Below are positions 18,928-27,866 of a stretch of DNA of 64,000 bases, one piece after another; positions within the stretch are counted from its first letter, which is position 1, and every line of letters begins with the position of its first letter. Position numbers and translations under genes: made by a program. The stretch spans positions 992,001-1,056,000 of the forward strand of contig NZ_CP062163.1 of NCBI RefSeq assembly GCF_014844095.1. The letters are read 5' to 3'. The stretch is from Brevibacillus sp. JNUCC-41 (lineage in GTDB: Bacteria > Bacillota > Bacilli > Bacillales > DSM-1321). The notes under the pieces were generated by a model, which saw nothing but the letters and a program-made list of their open reading frames with translations, was not told the DNA's origin and ran no database searches.

Positions 18928-20364
18928 TTAGTAAGCACGAGCAAACCAAACCGTATGTTTTGCTTCTTTACCACAATGAAGGCATGTGTGCTTTGTTGTC
19001 GGTGGGTTAAATGGAATGTTTCTTGTTGTGAATTTTGTTTTTTCTTTTACATTTTCTTCACAAGCATCCTCTCCGCACCAACCAGCTAATATCCAACCAG
19101 GAATTGTTCCATTTTGTTCGGATTCTGCTAGATGTTGTTTTAACTGTTCGATTGTATCGATATGTGTGTGTGAATTCTCCGCACGGAAAGCTTTTGCTTT
19201 TTCAAATAGACGAGTTTGCATTGTTTCAAGTTCTTTTTTAATGTTTTCAACAATTGATTCTAAAGGTACGGAAACTTTCTCCTCTTCATCACGTGCTTTC
19301 ATTAAACCTTGATTATTTTCTAAATCACGTGGACCAAGTTCAATACGTACAGGTACACCTTTTAACTCCCATTCATTAAATTTATAGCCTGGTGATTGAT
19401 CAGAATCATCAAGACGAACGCGAATTCCTTTCGCTTTTAAAGCTGCAAAGATTTCATCTAATTTCTCCATAATTGCATGGTTCTTTTTCCATGGACCAAC
19501 TGGAATCAAAACAACTTGAGTCGGTGCTATTTTTGGTGGTAAAACAAGACCTTGTTCATCGCCATGAACCATGATGACCGAACCAATTAAACGTGTGGAC
19601 GTACCCCAAGATGTTGTATGAACATATGCGTGTTTATTTTCTTTATTTAAATATTTTATATCAAATGCTTCCGCAAATTTTGTACCTAAGTAGTGTGAGG
19701 TACCTGCTTGTACGGCTTTTCCATCTTTCATCATCGCTTCAATGGAGAATGTATCAATCGCACCAGCAAAGCGTTCTAATGGTGTCTTTTGCCCATCATA
19801 AACTGGAATCGCAAGTAATCCTTCTACGACTTCTTTATAAATAGTTAACATTTGCATTGTTTCCTTACGCGCATCTTCTTGATCCACATGAGCAGTATGA
19901 CCTTCTTGCCATAAAAATTCAGAGGTACGGATGAATGGAAGGGTTTTCTTTTCCCAACGGAATACATTTGCCCATTGATTAATTAAAACTGGAAGATCTC
20001 GATAACTTTTAATCCAGTTTGAATACAAATGTCCAATCATTGTTTCTGAAGTTGGACGCAGTGCTAAACGTTCTTCTAATTTCTCTCCTGCCGCTTCTGT
20101 TACCCAAGGAAGCTCTGGTGAGAATCCTTCAATATGATCCTTTTCCTTTTCGAAGAAGGATTCTGGAATTAACATTGGGAAGTATGCATTGCGATGACCG
20201 GTTTCTTTAAACCGTTTATCCATCTCTTCTTGAATATGTTCCCATAATTCATAGCCATCTGGCTTAAATGCAATACAACCGCGAACTGGGGTGTAATCCA
20301 TTAAATCAGCTTTTTGAATCGTATCAATATACCATTTTGAAAAATCGTCTGTTTTTTGTGACAT
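18928..20364 (-). CDS. proS: Prolyl-tRNA synthetase, short (archaeal/eukaryotic-like) type
   Basis: 478 residues from the ATG at 20364 after CAGGAGGAAA; a longer frame to 20415 would run into the T-box terminator. Class II motifs are visible: PVRGCIAFKPDGYELWE; motif 2 in FRWEKKTLPFIRTSEFLWQEGHTAH; motif 3-like GLVLPPKIAP. It lacks the editing insertion of bacterial-type ProRS and ends in Tyr (WFARAY), with zinc-domain cysteines (CGEDAC and CLHCG), all as in ProRS type 3. It charges tRNA-Pro. Its expression is controlled by the upstream T-box, so it is a proline-starvation-induced enzyme, probably a second ProRS. Confidence 0.93.
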   Translation of the reverse strand: MSQKTDDFSKWYIDTIQKADLMDYTPVRGCIAFKPDGYELWEHIQEEMDKRFKETGHRNAYFPMLIPESFFEKEKDHIEGFSPELPWVTEAAGEKLEERLALRPTSETMIGHLYSNWIKSYRDLPVLINQWANVFRWEKKTLPFIRTSEFLWQEGHTAHVDQEDARKETMQMLTIYKEVVEGLLAIPVYDGQKTPLERFAGAIDTFSIEAMMKDGKAVQAGTSHYLGTKFAEAFDIKYLNKENKHAYVHTTSWGTSTRLIGSVIMVHGDEQGLVLPPKIAPTQVVLIPVGPWKKNHAIMEKLDEIFAALKAKGIRVRLDDSDQSPGYKFNEWELKGVPVRIELGPRDLENNQGLMKARDEEEKVSVPLESIVENIKKELETMQTRLFEKAKAFRAENSHTHIDTIEQLKQHLAESEQNGTIPGWILAGWCGEDACEENVKEKTKFTTRNIPFNPPTTKHTCLHCGKEAKHTVWFARAY

Positions 20365-20399
20365 CGTCTTTTCCTCCTGAGTAAATGAAATAACTTTAA

Positions 20400-20645
20400 A
20401 AAATAAAAAAAGCATAAAGAGTCCTTAAAAAAGGACGTCTTTACGCTAATAGACGTGGTACCACCTTAGTTCGACATTAATAATGAATATTAAGTCCTCT
20501 AAACGTTTGTAACGAAACGACTCGGTTAATTTTTAGCTAACATCTCCGTGGTAGGGTTCAATAAGAAGGGGTGATATAGCTTTCAGCCAAGGCTATATTT
20601 TCTGTTTCACAATCCTTATTTACTTGATCACATCATTGATTACAT
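20400..20645 (-). promoter_or_regulatory. T-box riboswitch controlling proS
   Basis: On the minus strand the T-box core AAGGTGGTACCACG (around 20450-20466) is followed by the terminator AGCGTAAAGACGTCC/GGAC-CTTTATGCT and seven T, then the proS RBS. The upstream part has stem I with a GAACCCTACC internal loop that offers a CCC or CCU proline specifier. Uncharged tRNA-Pro would stabilise the antiterminator. Confidence 0.9.
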
Positions 20646-20708
20646 ATTTATAAATTAATATATCAATTTGCTAAAAGTTATTCAATTATTAAACCTAGAA
20701 ATCCAATT

Positions 20709-20770
20709 TTCTTTAAAGACAGCTCCGAAGCTAAAGTACCCGTTAGTTTAAGTGTTATACTTCACAAATC
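20709..20770 (-). repeat. Terminator-repeat, right part only
   Basis: It keeps the TTTAAAGACAGCTCCGA..GCACCCGTTAGTTTAAG-like right part and CTTCACAAA tail; the left AACTAAC end is missing. It abuts the stop of the GNAT gene at 20772. Confidence 0.65.
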
Positions 20771-20771
20771 A

Positions 20772-21221
20772 TTAAAAAATATTTAATTCTAGAAATTCAT
20801 CAGTTTCCATAAAACCAAACTTCTTATACACTGGTCTACCCATTTTTGAAGCCCCAAGCCATATTTGTGAAATACCTGAAATCTTAACTTCATCAACTAA
20901 TTTAGTTAACAGCTTTGTTGCGATTCCTTGTCCACGATAATTTTCATTAGTATACATATTTGTGATATATGCCTTTTTTCCAGTCTTATTGGTGTAACAA
21001 GGTGGAAATTCATAAAAAATTACTGCACCACAAGCTATAATTTCTTCATTATCTTCCACTAGCCATTGAATTAAAGTACCATCACTTAGTTTATTTTTAA
21101 AGAAAACATATAGGTCTCTATCAATATCTATATTAGGTTCTATCCCCTCATCAACTAATTGCTTTTTTCTTAACTCGACCAATTTATCAATATCATCGAT
21201 ATTTGCTTTACGATATTTCAA
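20772..21221 (-). CDS. GNAT-family N-acetyltransferase
   Basis: 149 residues. It opens MKYRKANIDDIDKLVELRKKQL. The GNAT motif A acetyl-CoA loop is ENYRGQGIATKLL, followed by IWLGASKMGRPVYKKFGF (motif B with a Tyr). The RBS is AAAAGGAG. Substrate unknown; family members modify antibiotics, amino acids or ribosomal proteins. It is one of six GNAT genes in the window and is not in an operon. Confidence 0.85.
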   Translation of the reverse strand: MKYRKANIDDIDKLVELRKKQLVDEGIEPNIDIDRDLYVFFKNKLSDGTLIQWLVEDNEEIIACGAVIFYEFPPCYTNKTGKKAYITNMYTNENYRGQGIATKLLTKLVDEVKISGISQIWLGASKMGRPVYKKFGFMETDEFLELNIF

Positions 21222-21330
21222 CTTCTCACAACTCCTTTTATAAAATTACAACTGACCAGCCCCATAGCATAATTAATTCTCATCATTTTACCATTGATTC
21301 TTATTAAACTAAACTGCCATTAAGTTATTT

Positions 21331-21480
21331 ACTAACCTGCCCCCATAGTTGCATAAGAATAAGCTTTCTTAAAGACAGCTCCGATCTTCAGCTAACGCAC
21401 CCGTTACTTTAAGTGCTACACTTCACAATCTGCTTCGTTAATCAAACCAAAAAAGGCGATACCTTTAAAGAATCGCACTC
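21331..21480 (-). repeat. Terminator-repeat, extended two-module copy
   Basis: Left end ACTAACCTGCCCCC, the CTTAAAGACAGCTCCGATC module, the GCACCCGTTA-TTTAAG junction, then AAAGGCGATACCTTTAAAGAATCGCAC. A separate AAACTAAACTGCC fragment lies just before it at 21306-21319. It follows the 51-residue gene ending at 21488. Confidence 0.75.
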
Positions 21481-21487
21481 ATTTAGA

Positions 21488-21643
21488 CTAGTCAAATATA
21501 TTCTTGATTAAGCGAATCATTATTCTTGGTATAAACAATAAGATGTTCCAAACTAATTCAAATAAGATTGAATCTCGAATTTCAATAAGTATGTCTTTAA
21601 AAATGCCGCCCTGACCATTCTTTTTCTCTTTCCTGATTTTCAT
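21488..21643 (-). CDS. Small amphipathic/membrane protein, 51 residues
   Basis: The ATG at 21643 follows AGGAGTTAGAAG. The product begins MKIRKEKKNGQGGIFKDIL, and its second half is hydrophobic with spaced basic residues (WNILLFIPRIMIRLIKN). No family recognised. It is supported by the RBS, by an uninterrupted frame and by the terminator-repeat directly after the stop. Confidence 0.55.
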   Translation of the reverse strand: MKIRKEKKNGQGGIFKDILIEIRDSILFELVWNILLFIPRIMIRLIKNIFD

Positions 21644-21779
21644 CTTCTAACTCCTAATAACTCAATATTCATTTAAATTATTATCCAATTTCCTTTGTGG
21701 TAATAAATATATCGTTTGATCTAAAACTTCCTCCTTTACTTCATAAATTAATCTTCCAACAAGGTCTCAATCTTTGTTT

Positions 21780-21834
21780 AACTATCCTGCCCCGATAGTT
21801 CCATAAGAGAAAAACGGTTAGTTAAAGAACGTTT
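21780..21834 (-). repeat. Terminator-repeat, partial copy
   Basis: AACTATCCTGCCCCGATAGT plus TCCATAAGAGAAAAACG, then a different small hairpin (AACGG/AAAGAACG region). It ends next to the stop of the small gene at 21833. Confidence 0.6.
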
Positions 21835-21961
21835 ATTTCTTATCTCTAATTTCTTCTAAAATTTCTATTACACGATTGTTTTGTTTTTCTATATTTTTTA
21901 ATCTTTTTTCAATAATATTTGAAGAAAAAAATACAACAAGTATAAGAGCTATCCCAACCAA
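21833..21961 (-). CDS. Small membrane-anchored coiled protein, about 42 residues
   Basis: The frame encodes a hydrophobic segment (VGIALILVVFFSSNII) and then a charged helix, EKRLKNIEKQNNRVIEILEE, ending DKK. The AGGAGG site (about 21974) sits best in front of an ATG at 21968, which is out of frame by one base; the in-frame TTG at 21961 lies 13 bases away. Either TTG is used or one base was lost near 21961. Function unknown. Confidence 0.5.
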   Translation of the reverse strand: MVGIALILVVFFSSNIIEKRLKNIEKQNNRVIEILEEIRDKK

Positions 21962-22043
21962 TATATCCATATTTATCCTCCTGAGTTCATTTTACGTTTA
22001 AGAGCAAAACATAATCAACCTATATTTTCCAGATCCAATATGC

Positions 22044-22129
22044 AACTAACCTGCCCCGTTAGTCCCATAAGAAAAAGCTGCCTTACTGACAGCTCCGATC
22101 ATAAGCTAACGCACCCGTTATTTCATTAA
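22044..22129 (-). repeat. Terminator-repeat, full copy overlapping a stop codon
   Basis: AACTAACCTGCCCCGTTAGT, CCATAAGAAAAAGCTG, then GCCTTACTGACAGCTCCGAT and GCTAACGCACCCGTTA. The TTA at 22118-22120 inside the right end is the TAA stop of the adjoining DUF1232 gene. Confidence 0.85.
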
Positions 22130-22501
22130 GCGATAAATATTTATAATAGCCCATATTATAATCAAGCCCCAAATCAATACTATTATAGAGCCCACTATCC
22201 AATTCTTCGGCTTTCCGTTTTTCATCATTTCCTCTGCCTTAACTTCACAGTCGGTTAATATATTCTTTCGTATCAGCTTTAATGCAATCATTATCCCTAT
22301 TGGAACGAGAATTACATCGTCTAAGTAGCCAAGAATAGGTATAAAATCTGGTATTAGGTCAATCGGACTGAAAGCATAAGCTACAACACAAGCCGTAAAT
22401 ACTTTTGCATACCAAGGCACTCTTGGATCTTTACAAGCAAAGTAAAGGATAAAAATCTGTCGTTTTAGATTCCTCGCCCAAGTTTTAATTTTGTTGAACA
22501 T
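22118..22501 (-). CDS. DUF1232 (YkvA-like) membrane protein
   Basis: 127 residues. The DUF1232 core is plain: DPRVPWYAKVF, VVAYAFSPIDLIPDFIPILGYLDDV, IPIGIMIALKLIRK-like. A second transmembrane helix near the C-terminus (WIVGSIIVLIWGLIIIWAIINIY) ends in RLMK. Function is unknown in the family. The last codons (CTT AAT GAA ATA A) read into the terminator-repeat, which supplies the stop. Confidence 0.85.
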   Translation of the reverse strand: MFNKIKTWARNLKRQIFILYFACKDPRVPWYAKVFTACVVAYAFSPIDLIPDFIPILGYLDDVILVPIGIMIALKLIRKNILTDCEVKAEEMMKNGKPKNWIVGSIIVLIWGLIIIWAIINIYRLMK

Positions 22502-22572
22502 TTTATCTCCTAATAATCGTTAAGATTTTATTTTCATTATAACAAAATAAAATTCACTTAAGATTGTTATTT

Positions 22573-22701
22573 CACTAACCTGCCCCGTTAGTTGCATAAA
22601 GAAAAAGCTGCCTTACTGACAGCTCCGATCTTCAGCTAAACGACTCGTTCGTTCATTAAGAAAATCCATTCTTAGTAAAGAATCGCACCCGATTGGTTGA
22701 A
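22573..22701 (-). repeat. Terminator-repeat, two-module copy
   Basis: CACTAACCTGCCCCGTTAGT, GCTGCCTTACTGACAGCTCC, GCTAAACGACTCGTTCGTTC, then ATCCATTCTTAGTAAAGAAT with CGCACCCGATTGG. It lies downstream of the DUF1259-like gene. Confidence 0.8.
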
Positions 22702-22783
22702 GAAAATCTTTTGTACACTATACTCGTAGTGAGCTATTTTACTTGTACTAGAATTGCGTCCTTTTCATATAACTAAAACTTTC

Positions 22784-23188
22784 CTAAGCAATGGGATAAC
22801 TGCGTAAAAATGAAAATGAGTGTACCATCTTTTTTGCAAAATTTAATGGAGGCTCAATAGATTGAATGTGAACATACATAATTGAAGGTTCAGTAAATAA
22901 CCAGTGATTATGTATGGCACTCACAATCAAACCCTGTTGGACAATTGAATAAATAAAACTAGGAATCTCTTCTTGTAAAACAGCTATTTCAGCCAAATTT
23001 AATGCATTACCACTTTGATCCAATGATTCAAATAAGACTCCTGCCGGCACAACAGAACTGCTTTGGCGCCCTTGAACTATCACCTTAAAATCGCGGTGTA
23101 AGGATACAGAACAACTACCTTGATTTACGTTACTTTTTCCTTTTAGGAGAGTAGCAAATTGTTCACAAATTGAATCAAAGTTATTCAT
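22784..23188 (-). CDS. DUF1259-like protein
   Basis: 134 residues, about one repeat of the longer DUF1259 proteins. Diagnostic is IVSAIHNHWLFTEPSIMYVHIQS, matching the family's 'ALHNH...EPR..FMHF' block, with an earlier FKVIVQGRQSSSVVPAG strand pair. No signal peptide is seen. Its start at 23188 follows GGGAGGCC. The activity is unknown. Confidence 0.7.
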   Translation of the reverse strand: MNNFDSICEQFATLLKGKSNVNQGSCSVSLHRDFKVIVQGRQSSSVVPAGVLFESLDQSGNALNLAEIAVLQEEIPSFIYSIVQQGLIVSAIHNHWLFTEPSIMYVHIQSIEPPLNFAKKMVHSFSFLRSYPIA

Positions 23189-23327
23189 CTAACTGGCCTC
23201 CCTTTACTAATAAAATTATGTTGTTTGACACTGTATTATGTTTAAAGAAATCCCCTTTCCCGTACAATCTATCAGTTTCCATATGAAAACACCGACCCAG
23301 AAACTGAAATAATCAAAGATATTCTTC

Positions 23328-23561
23328 CTAAACTGATAAGCCATAACCAAACAAAGCAAACCCTTTTCTATTTTTCAAACGATCTGAACGACGACCAGAG
23401 AAAAATTTCAAAAAATTTGCCAAGGTTTCTGATAAACCACCTATACTCCCAATAATTAAAGGGCCAGACGAAGCAAGAATGATTGGGATTAAAGGGGTCA
23501 CCCAATAGGTTCCCATATCTTTCCGGTATGAACTAATCACCCGTTCATTCAAGTGAACCAC
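23328..23561 (-). pseudogene. MFS transporter N-terminal fragment
   Basis: The frame encodes a piece of a major facilitator: helix TPLIPIILASSGPLIIGSIGG, then ETLANFLKFFSGRRSDRLKNRKG, which matches the MFS loop 2-3 signature (G-x3-D-R/K-x-G/K-R/K). Only about 70 of the usual 400 residues remain, and the frame stops at 23328 with no continuation. A broken gene. Confidence 0.7.
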
Positions 23562-23964
23562 TTCTCAATAATGAACGAGAAGCACTGAATCTGAACGTTC
23601 GAAATATTTAAGCTTAATCATTAGTCTCCTCTACCTTGTTTTTTCTACATATAAAGGAACGTAATTCCTGCTTCGATTTTTATTAAACAATCGCCTTAAA
23701 CATATTTCCGTTTTTAACCAACTTTATTTATTACAACATCTTTATTGTCATTAACCTTATCAGGTCTTTTGGATTGGTCACCATCTTCCTATTTAAAAAG
23801 CATTTGGTAAAAAATGTAGGTTGATAGCATTATTTGATTTGGAATGTATTGTCAAACATTTTATTTTGTAGTAACCTATCAGCGATTTAAGTCACACCGA
23901 GCTAATAGCGCACTAGTCCTTGGGTAATAAACAGCTGTTACTTTTCAATAAGGGAGGAATTGTA
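23562..23964. other. Intergenic region, no gene called
   Basis: About 400 AT-rich bases between the MFS remnant and the secreted nuclease-like gene. I see no convincing frame. The last 25 bases hold the GGGAGG ribosome binding site of the next gene. Confidence 0.4.
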
Positions 23965-25644
23965 ATGTCCCGGTTACACAAGCGTTGTTTTACAATTGTC
24001 CTTGTCATGCTTTTGACCCTTGGCATCTATGCACCTGTACAGGCACAAGCAACTTCAGCAGGTGGAGGGTACTGGGTCCCAGACGACAAGATCAAGCAGG
24101 CAACCGAACTGATGAAGCAAGGCAAATCCCTCGGGGAGCTTGAAATCAAACAAGATCAAGTCCAGCAAAAAGAAGGCATTCAGACATTGGATGAACTGAT
24201 GGAGGCCGACCAGCAAAGTAAAGCGACATACAGAGCGAACTTGGCACCTCCGATCAAGACCGCGGTCGGATGGGTGCCCCCGGAATTTGACTATGATCAT
24301 ATCCTGACTGTAGATGAATGCCGTGGAAGTCCTGACAGCAGTTCAGAAACAGGGTATATCAAGAACCGTTATTCCTTCTGTTGGTCCCATGTGGCGACAT
24401 ATCAAGTCCCAGTAAAATGCATCGGAGGAATCTGTATAAACGCAGGGGTTCAATTTCAATTCACGGAAATAGGTTATGGCTCCAACCAAAGCCGGAACAT
24501 GAGAATCTATTATACACTTGACGATATCATCGTAACCGATCCAGCTTTAAATGGAGCCAAGTTGAAAATCGATATGGTATGTGAATCGAAATTGAACGCA
24601 GGTGACTGTAAAGAGGATCCCGGCTATCCACCGACGGAACGAACGATCGCCCACTGGAAAAACACGAACTTCGATACAGAAATCTTCACCTCAGAAGCTC
24701 CCCCAGCAACTGATTCAAATCCTGACCAGTTGGGATACATGGAATTTTGGCCGAAACTCACCCTTACCCATTCAGCAAGGAAATACAAAAAAAGCATAGA
24801 TGGCATTAAACAGACCGTCCGTTATGACTCTGCAAAATACATGTTCGCTTTCCCAAATCAATATTTCCGGCAAGGAGCCGTATTCAGCAAAGCCACACCG
24901 GTCTTCAATGTCCCGATCACGAAGCCGGAATTCAAAATGCTAACTGAAGCCGGGCAGCATTGGAAGGAGGCTATGGACCACCCAGAACAGACAAAGCCTC
25001 AAATGGTTGGAAAGAACATACCGGGAGCCGTGGGAGACAGCACTCTGACACGGATGTATACAAAACGTCATCAGGATGAATACAACCTTAATAGGAACAA
25101 GACAAGAAGGATTTGTGACCGGGAGTTCGGAGATGAGGATCGGACAGGAAAGCAGTGTGACGAATATCCTTTTGCTTCCACCTGGGAAGGTTCATCGACG
25201 AACGGATCGGATAATTTTTCTGTAAGAATGATTTCCGCTGATTCGAACGGTGCTGCAGGGACATGGCTCGGTGCCTGGTACGCCTATGACCGGATTCTGG
25301 ATGGGGATGCTTTTAATGTGGAGGTCGAAGCTCCTGAGAAAATCGCGACGATCCGATCGGAAGGCCAGCCTCAGGACGGCCAGGATAACCGATCAAGTGA
25401 TAACTTCACGATCGGGAACATCCCTCCTTACGCGACCAAGTTACAATGGAAAATCGTCGACGGTCCTAAAGATGCAAAATTCGATGTCATGAAAGACATC
25501 AGCTTCGGTATCGACGAAACGATCTTCTATGATCTTACAGACGGGACCGAGTCAGAAATCAAAACGAGTGAAGATTTCTACATCGCCAGACCGAAAAACA
25601 CCGATGGAGAAAGCTTCACCGTCGAAGTCTATGCAATCCCTTAA
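23965..25644 (+). CDS. Secreted protein with NucA/NucB-type deoxyribonuclease domain
   Basis: 559 residues from the ATG at 23965 (RBS AAGGGAGG). A signal peptide ends near VQAQA (about residue 28). Residues 30-90 form a charged helical pro-region; residues 95-350 form a cysteine-containing beta-rich region of unknown type. Near residues 355-452 lies CDREFGDEDRTGKQCDEYPFAST (in parts), C398-D-E-Y-P-F, followed by TWLGAWYAYDRILDGDAFNV, the hallmark of NucA/NucB extracellular DNases. A C-terminal domain of about 95 residues follows. The large multi-domain form resembles actinobacterial exported nucleases; the gene is more GC-rich than its surroundings. Target DNA role inferred. Confidence 0.7.
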   Translation: MSRLHKRCFTIVLVMLLTLGIYAPVQAQATSAGGGYWVPDDKIKQATELMKQGKSLGELEIKQDQVQQKEGIQTLDELMEADQQSKATYRANLAPPIKTAVGWVPPEFDYDHILTVDECRGSPDSSSETGYIKNRYSFCWSHVATYQVPVKCIGGICINAGVQFQFTEIGYGSNQSRNMRIYYTLDDIIVTDPALNGAKLKIDMVCESKLNAGDCKEDPGYPPTERTIAHWKNTNFDTEIFTSEAPPATDSNPDQLGYMEFWPKLTLTHSARKYKKSIDGIKQTVRYDSAKYMFAFPNQYFRQGAVFSKATPVFNVPITKPEFKMLTEAGQHWKEAMDHPEQTKPQMVGKNIPGAVGDSTLTRMYTKRHQDEYNLNRNKTRRICDREFGDEDRTGKQCDEYPFASTWEGSSTNGSDNFSVRMISADSNGAAGTWLGAWYAYDRILDGDAFNVEVEAPEKIATIRSEGQPQDGQDNRSSDNFTIGNIPPYATKLQWKIVDGPKDAKFDVMKDISFGIDETIFYDLTDGTESEIKTSEDFYIARPKNTDGESFTVEVYAIP

Positions 25645-25675
25645 TAATGGAAGATTAGTTGAATAAAAGACGAAG

Positions 25676-25728
25676 GCTAGTCAATAGAGCTTGGAGACTC
25701 CAATCTAAGCTCTTTTGACTAGCTATTC
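25676..25728 (+). terminator. Long hairpin after the secreted nuclease gene
   Basis: GGCTAGTCAA-AGAGCTT and AAGCTCT-TTGACTAGCT form an imperfect 17-base stem. The T tract is weak (TATTCAT). It probably ends transcription after 25644. Confidence 0.55.
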
Positions 25729-26377
25729 ATAGTGACTACTACCATCATATCCCCGATAACGAAATAAGCAAATTATGCATTTTTCACAGATGACATTCCA
25801 ATTATATTTTAAAAGTCTTTTTCATGTTTAAGTGTCCTATTATTCTCAACACGCATTTTTGCATTTTCAAGCGAGTTGGAAACACTCCTTAATTTATAGC
25901 TGCATTAATTCTCTTCTATATTTAAATCCACTATAGTTCTTGTTTCACTAATCTGATACGCTGTTTTTCACAGCTGCCACTTTTATCCCCCAATGACAAC
26001 TTTATTTCTTGTTTTTTTCCTCCTTTGTATCCTTTAAAGAGAAAGAAGTATGTATTACAATATACCAATAGTTATAAAATGGAATTTCAGTTAATGATTA
26101 CATATCACTAATAAGGGGCTAAGTAGGGGGATTTTCTGCATTTCATAGCGATTATCATTTGAATCGTAATCATGGTAGTAACAACAATTTGCTTGTCGTT
26201 AAAAAAGAACCTTATTGCATATTAAATAAGGCCGCCCAAAAGGAGAAACGTAAAGTTTATATTGAAATCAATTTATCAGGTCATAATACAATCTTATGTA
26301 TTTAGTCTGTTATCAATTTTTTGAAAATTATTTCTTTTTTTAAAAGTAAAATTCAGTTCTTTCATGGAGGTTTTAGT
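25729..26377. other. Intergenic region upstream of brnQ
   Basis: No gene called. A frame open from 26127 to 26305 lacks a start codon and RBS. A CCTTATT/AATAAGG hairpin lies at about 26212-26232. I see no clear riboswitch or tRNA. Confidence 0.4.
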
Positions 26378-27721
26378 TTGGCTACTAGAGTACCATTTTC
26401 ATTTATATTAGTTATTGGTTTAATGTTATTTGCTCTATTTTTTGGGGCAGGAAATTTAATTTTTCCACCAATGCTTGGTCAATCAGCAGGAATGAATGTC
26501 TGGCCAGCAAATGCAGGGTTTTTATTAACAGGAGTTGGCTTACCGTTACTTGGTGTGTTAGCACTTGGTTTTTCGGGTAAAGATGATTTACAGTCGTTAG
26601 CAAGTCGGGTCCATCCTGTATTTGGTATTGTATTCACAACCGTTCTTTATTTAGCCATTGGTCCTTTATTTGCTTTGCCTAGATCAGGAAACGTTTCTTT
26701 TGAAATCGGTGTAAAACCTTTTTTGTCAGACAGTCCAGGCTCTGCACCTTTACTTATTTTCACAATCATCTTTTTTAGCATTACGTGCCTTTTTTCGATC
26801 AATCCCGCGAAAGTTGTCGGAATTGTCGGGAAAATATTAACACCAATCAAGATAACGTTCATTGGAATCCTAGTAGTGGTTGCTTTTAAACATCCAATCG
26901 GAGATTTTCAAGCACCTATTAATAATTATTCAGTTCAACCATTTTTTAATGGATTTAGAGAAGGTTATTTAACAATGGATACGCTTGCCTCTTTTGTTTT
27001 TGGCATCATCATCATTAATGCCATTAAAGAAAAAGGTGCTAAAACAAAAAAACAAATTATGATGGTTTGTGCAAAAGCAACTGGAATTGCAGCCTTTTTC
27101 CTGGCAACCATGTATTCAGCTCTTTCTTATATGGGTGCTTCAAGTGTAGAAAAACTTGGGCACCTGGAAAACGGAGGCACCATCTTGGCAAAAGTCTCTG
27201 ATTATTATTTTGGGGCTTATGGCGGGATATTATTAGGATTAATGATTACAGTAGCTTGTTTAACAACAAGCGTAGGACTTGTTACATCTTGTTCTTCATT
27301 CTTCCATAAACTATTTCCAAAGGTACCTTACAAAACAATTGCTATTAGTTTATCTATTTTTAGTGCCATAGTTGCCAATATTGGGCTAACCCAGTTAATT
27401 GCTGTTTCCATTCCTCTCTTAACAGCTATTTATCCATTAGCCATTGTATTAATTTTCTTGACATTTTTTCATTCTTTATTTAAAGGGAAGGCTGAAGTGT
27501 ATCAAGGGAGCTTACTTCTAACATTTATAGTCAGTTTATTTGATGGATTGAATCGGGCTGGCATACACTTTTCTTCCATTAATAATTTTTTCAATGAAAT
27601 TCTTCCTATGTACGATGTCGGACTGGGGTGGATCATTCCAGCGATTGTTGGAGGATTTATAGGGTTTAGCAGTAGCATACTACGAGGGAAATTCGGTCTT
27701 AATCCCCCAACCAGTAGTTAA
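26378..27721 (+). CDS. brnQ: Branched-chain amino acid:cation symporter BrnQ
   Basis: 447 residues from the TTG at 26378, seven bases after GGAGG; an upstream ATG at 26321 has no site. Twelve helices. Family signatures: LFALFFGAGNLIFPPMLGQSAG at the start and GPLFALPRSGNVSFEIG in helix 3-4, then NAIKEKGAKTKKQ and CLTTSVGLVTSCSSFF. Imports leucine, isoleucine and valine with Na+ or H+. Followed by a clean terminator; single-gene unit. Confidence 0.93.
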   Translation: MATRVPFSFILVIGLMLFALFFGAGNLIFPPMLGQSAGMNVWPANAGFLLTGVGLPLLGVLALGFSGKDDLQSLASRVHPVFGIVFTTVLYLAIGPLFALPRSGNVSFEIGVKPFLSDSPGSAPLLIFTIIFFSITCLFSINPAKVVGIVGKILTPIKITFIGILVVVAFKHPIGDFQAPINNYSVQPFFNGFREGYLTMDTLASFVFGIIIINAIKEKGAKTKKQIMMVCAKATGIAAFFLATMYSALSYMGASSVEKLGHLENGGTILAKVSDYYFGAYGGILLGLMITVACLTTSVGLVTSCSSFFHKLFPKVPYKTIAISLSIFSAIVANIGLTQLIAVSIPLLTAIYPLAIVLIFLTFFHSLFKGKAEVYQGSLLLTFIVSLFDGLNRAGIHFSSINNFFNEILPMYDVGLGWIIPAIVGGFIGFSSSILRGKFGLNPPTSS

Positions 27722-27730
27722 ATAAAATAA

Positions 27731-27772
27731 GGTCAACCAGTGTTTTTCTACTGGTAGACCTTTTAAAATTGT
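27731..27772 (+). terminator. Terminator of brnQ
   Basis: AGGTC-ACCAGT and ACTGGT-GACCT form an 11-base stem followed by TTTTAAAA. A related stem occurs at 54719-54751 beside the IS110 element. Confidence 0.8.
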
Positions 27773-27866
27773 ATATTGAAGCCAGGAACTCCCTAGTTCC
27801 ACAGATAAGAAGACATCACCATGACCGTTTTAGTATTTAATCTACTAAAAAAGGCTGCTTAACGTT

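Noticed and set aside
23250-23370. Plus-strand frame YQFPYENTDPETEIIKDILP
   Set aside because: Protein-like but short, no start or RBS, and overlaps the MFS remnant; too weak to call.
26145-26175. Fur-box-like GATTATCATTTGAATCGTAATCAT
   Set aside because: Only a loose match to the 19-base consensus, far from the brnQ start, and no iron gene nearby.
26127-26305. Open frame upstream of brnQ
   Set aside because: No start codon or RBS, no recognisable motif, and composition like intergenic DNA.
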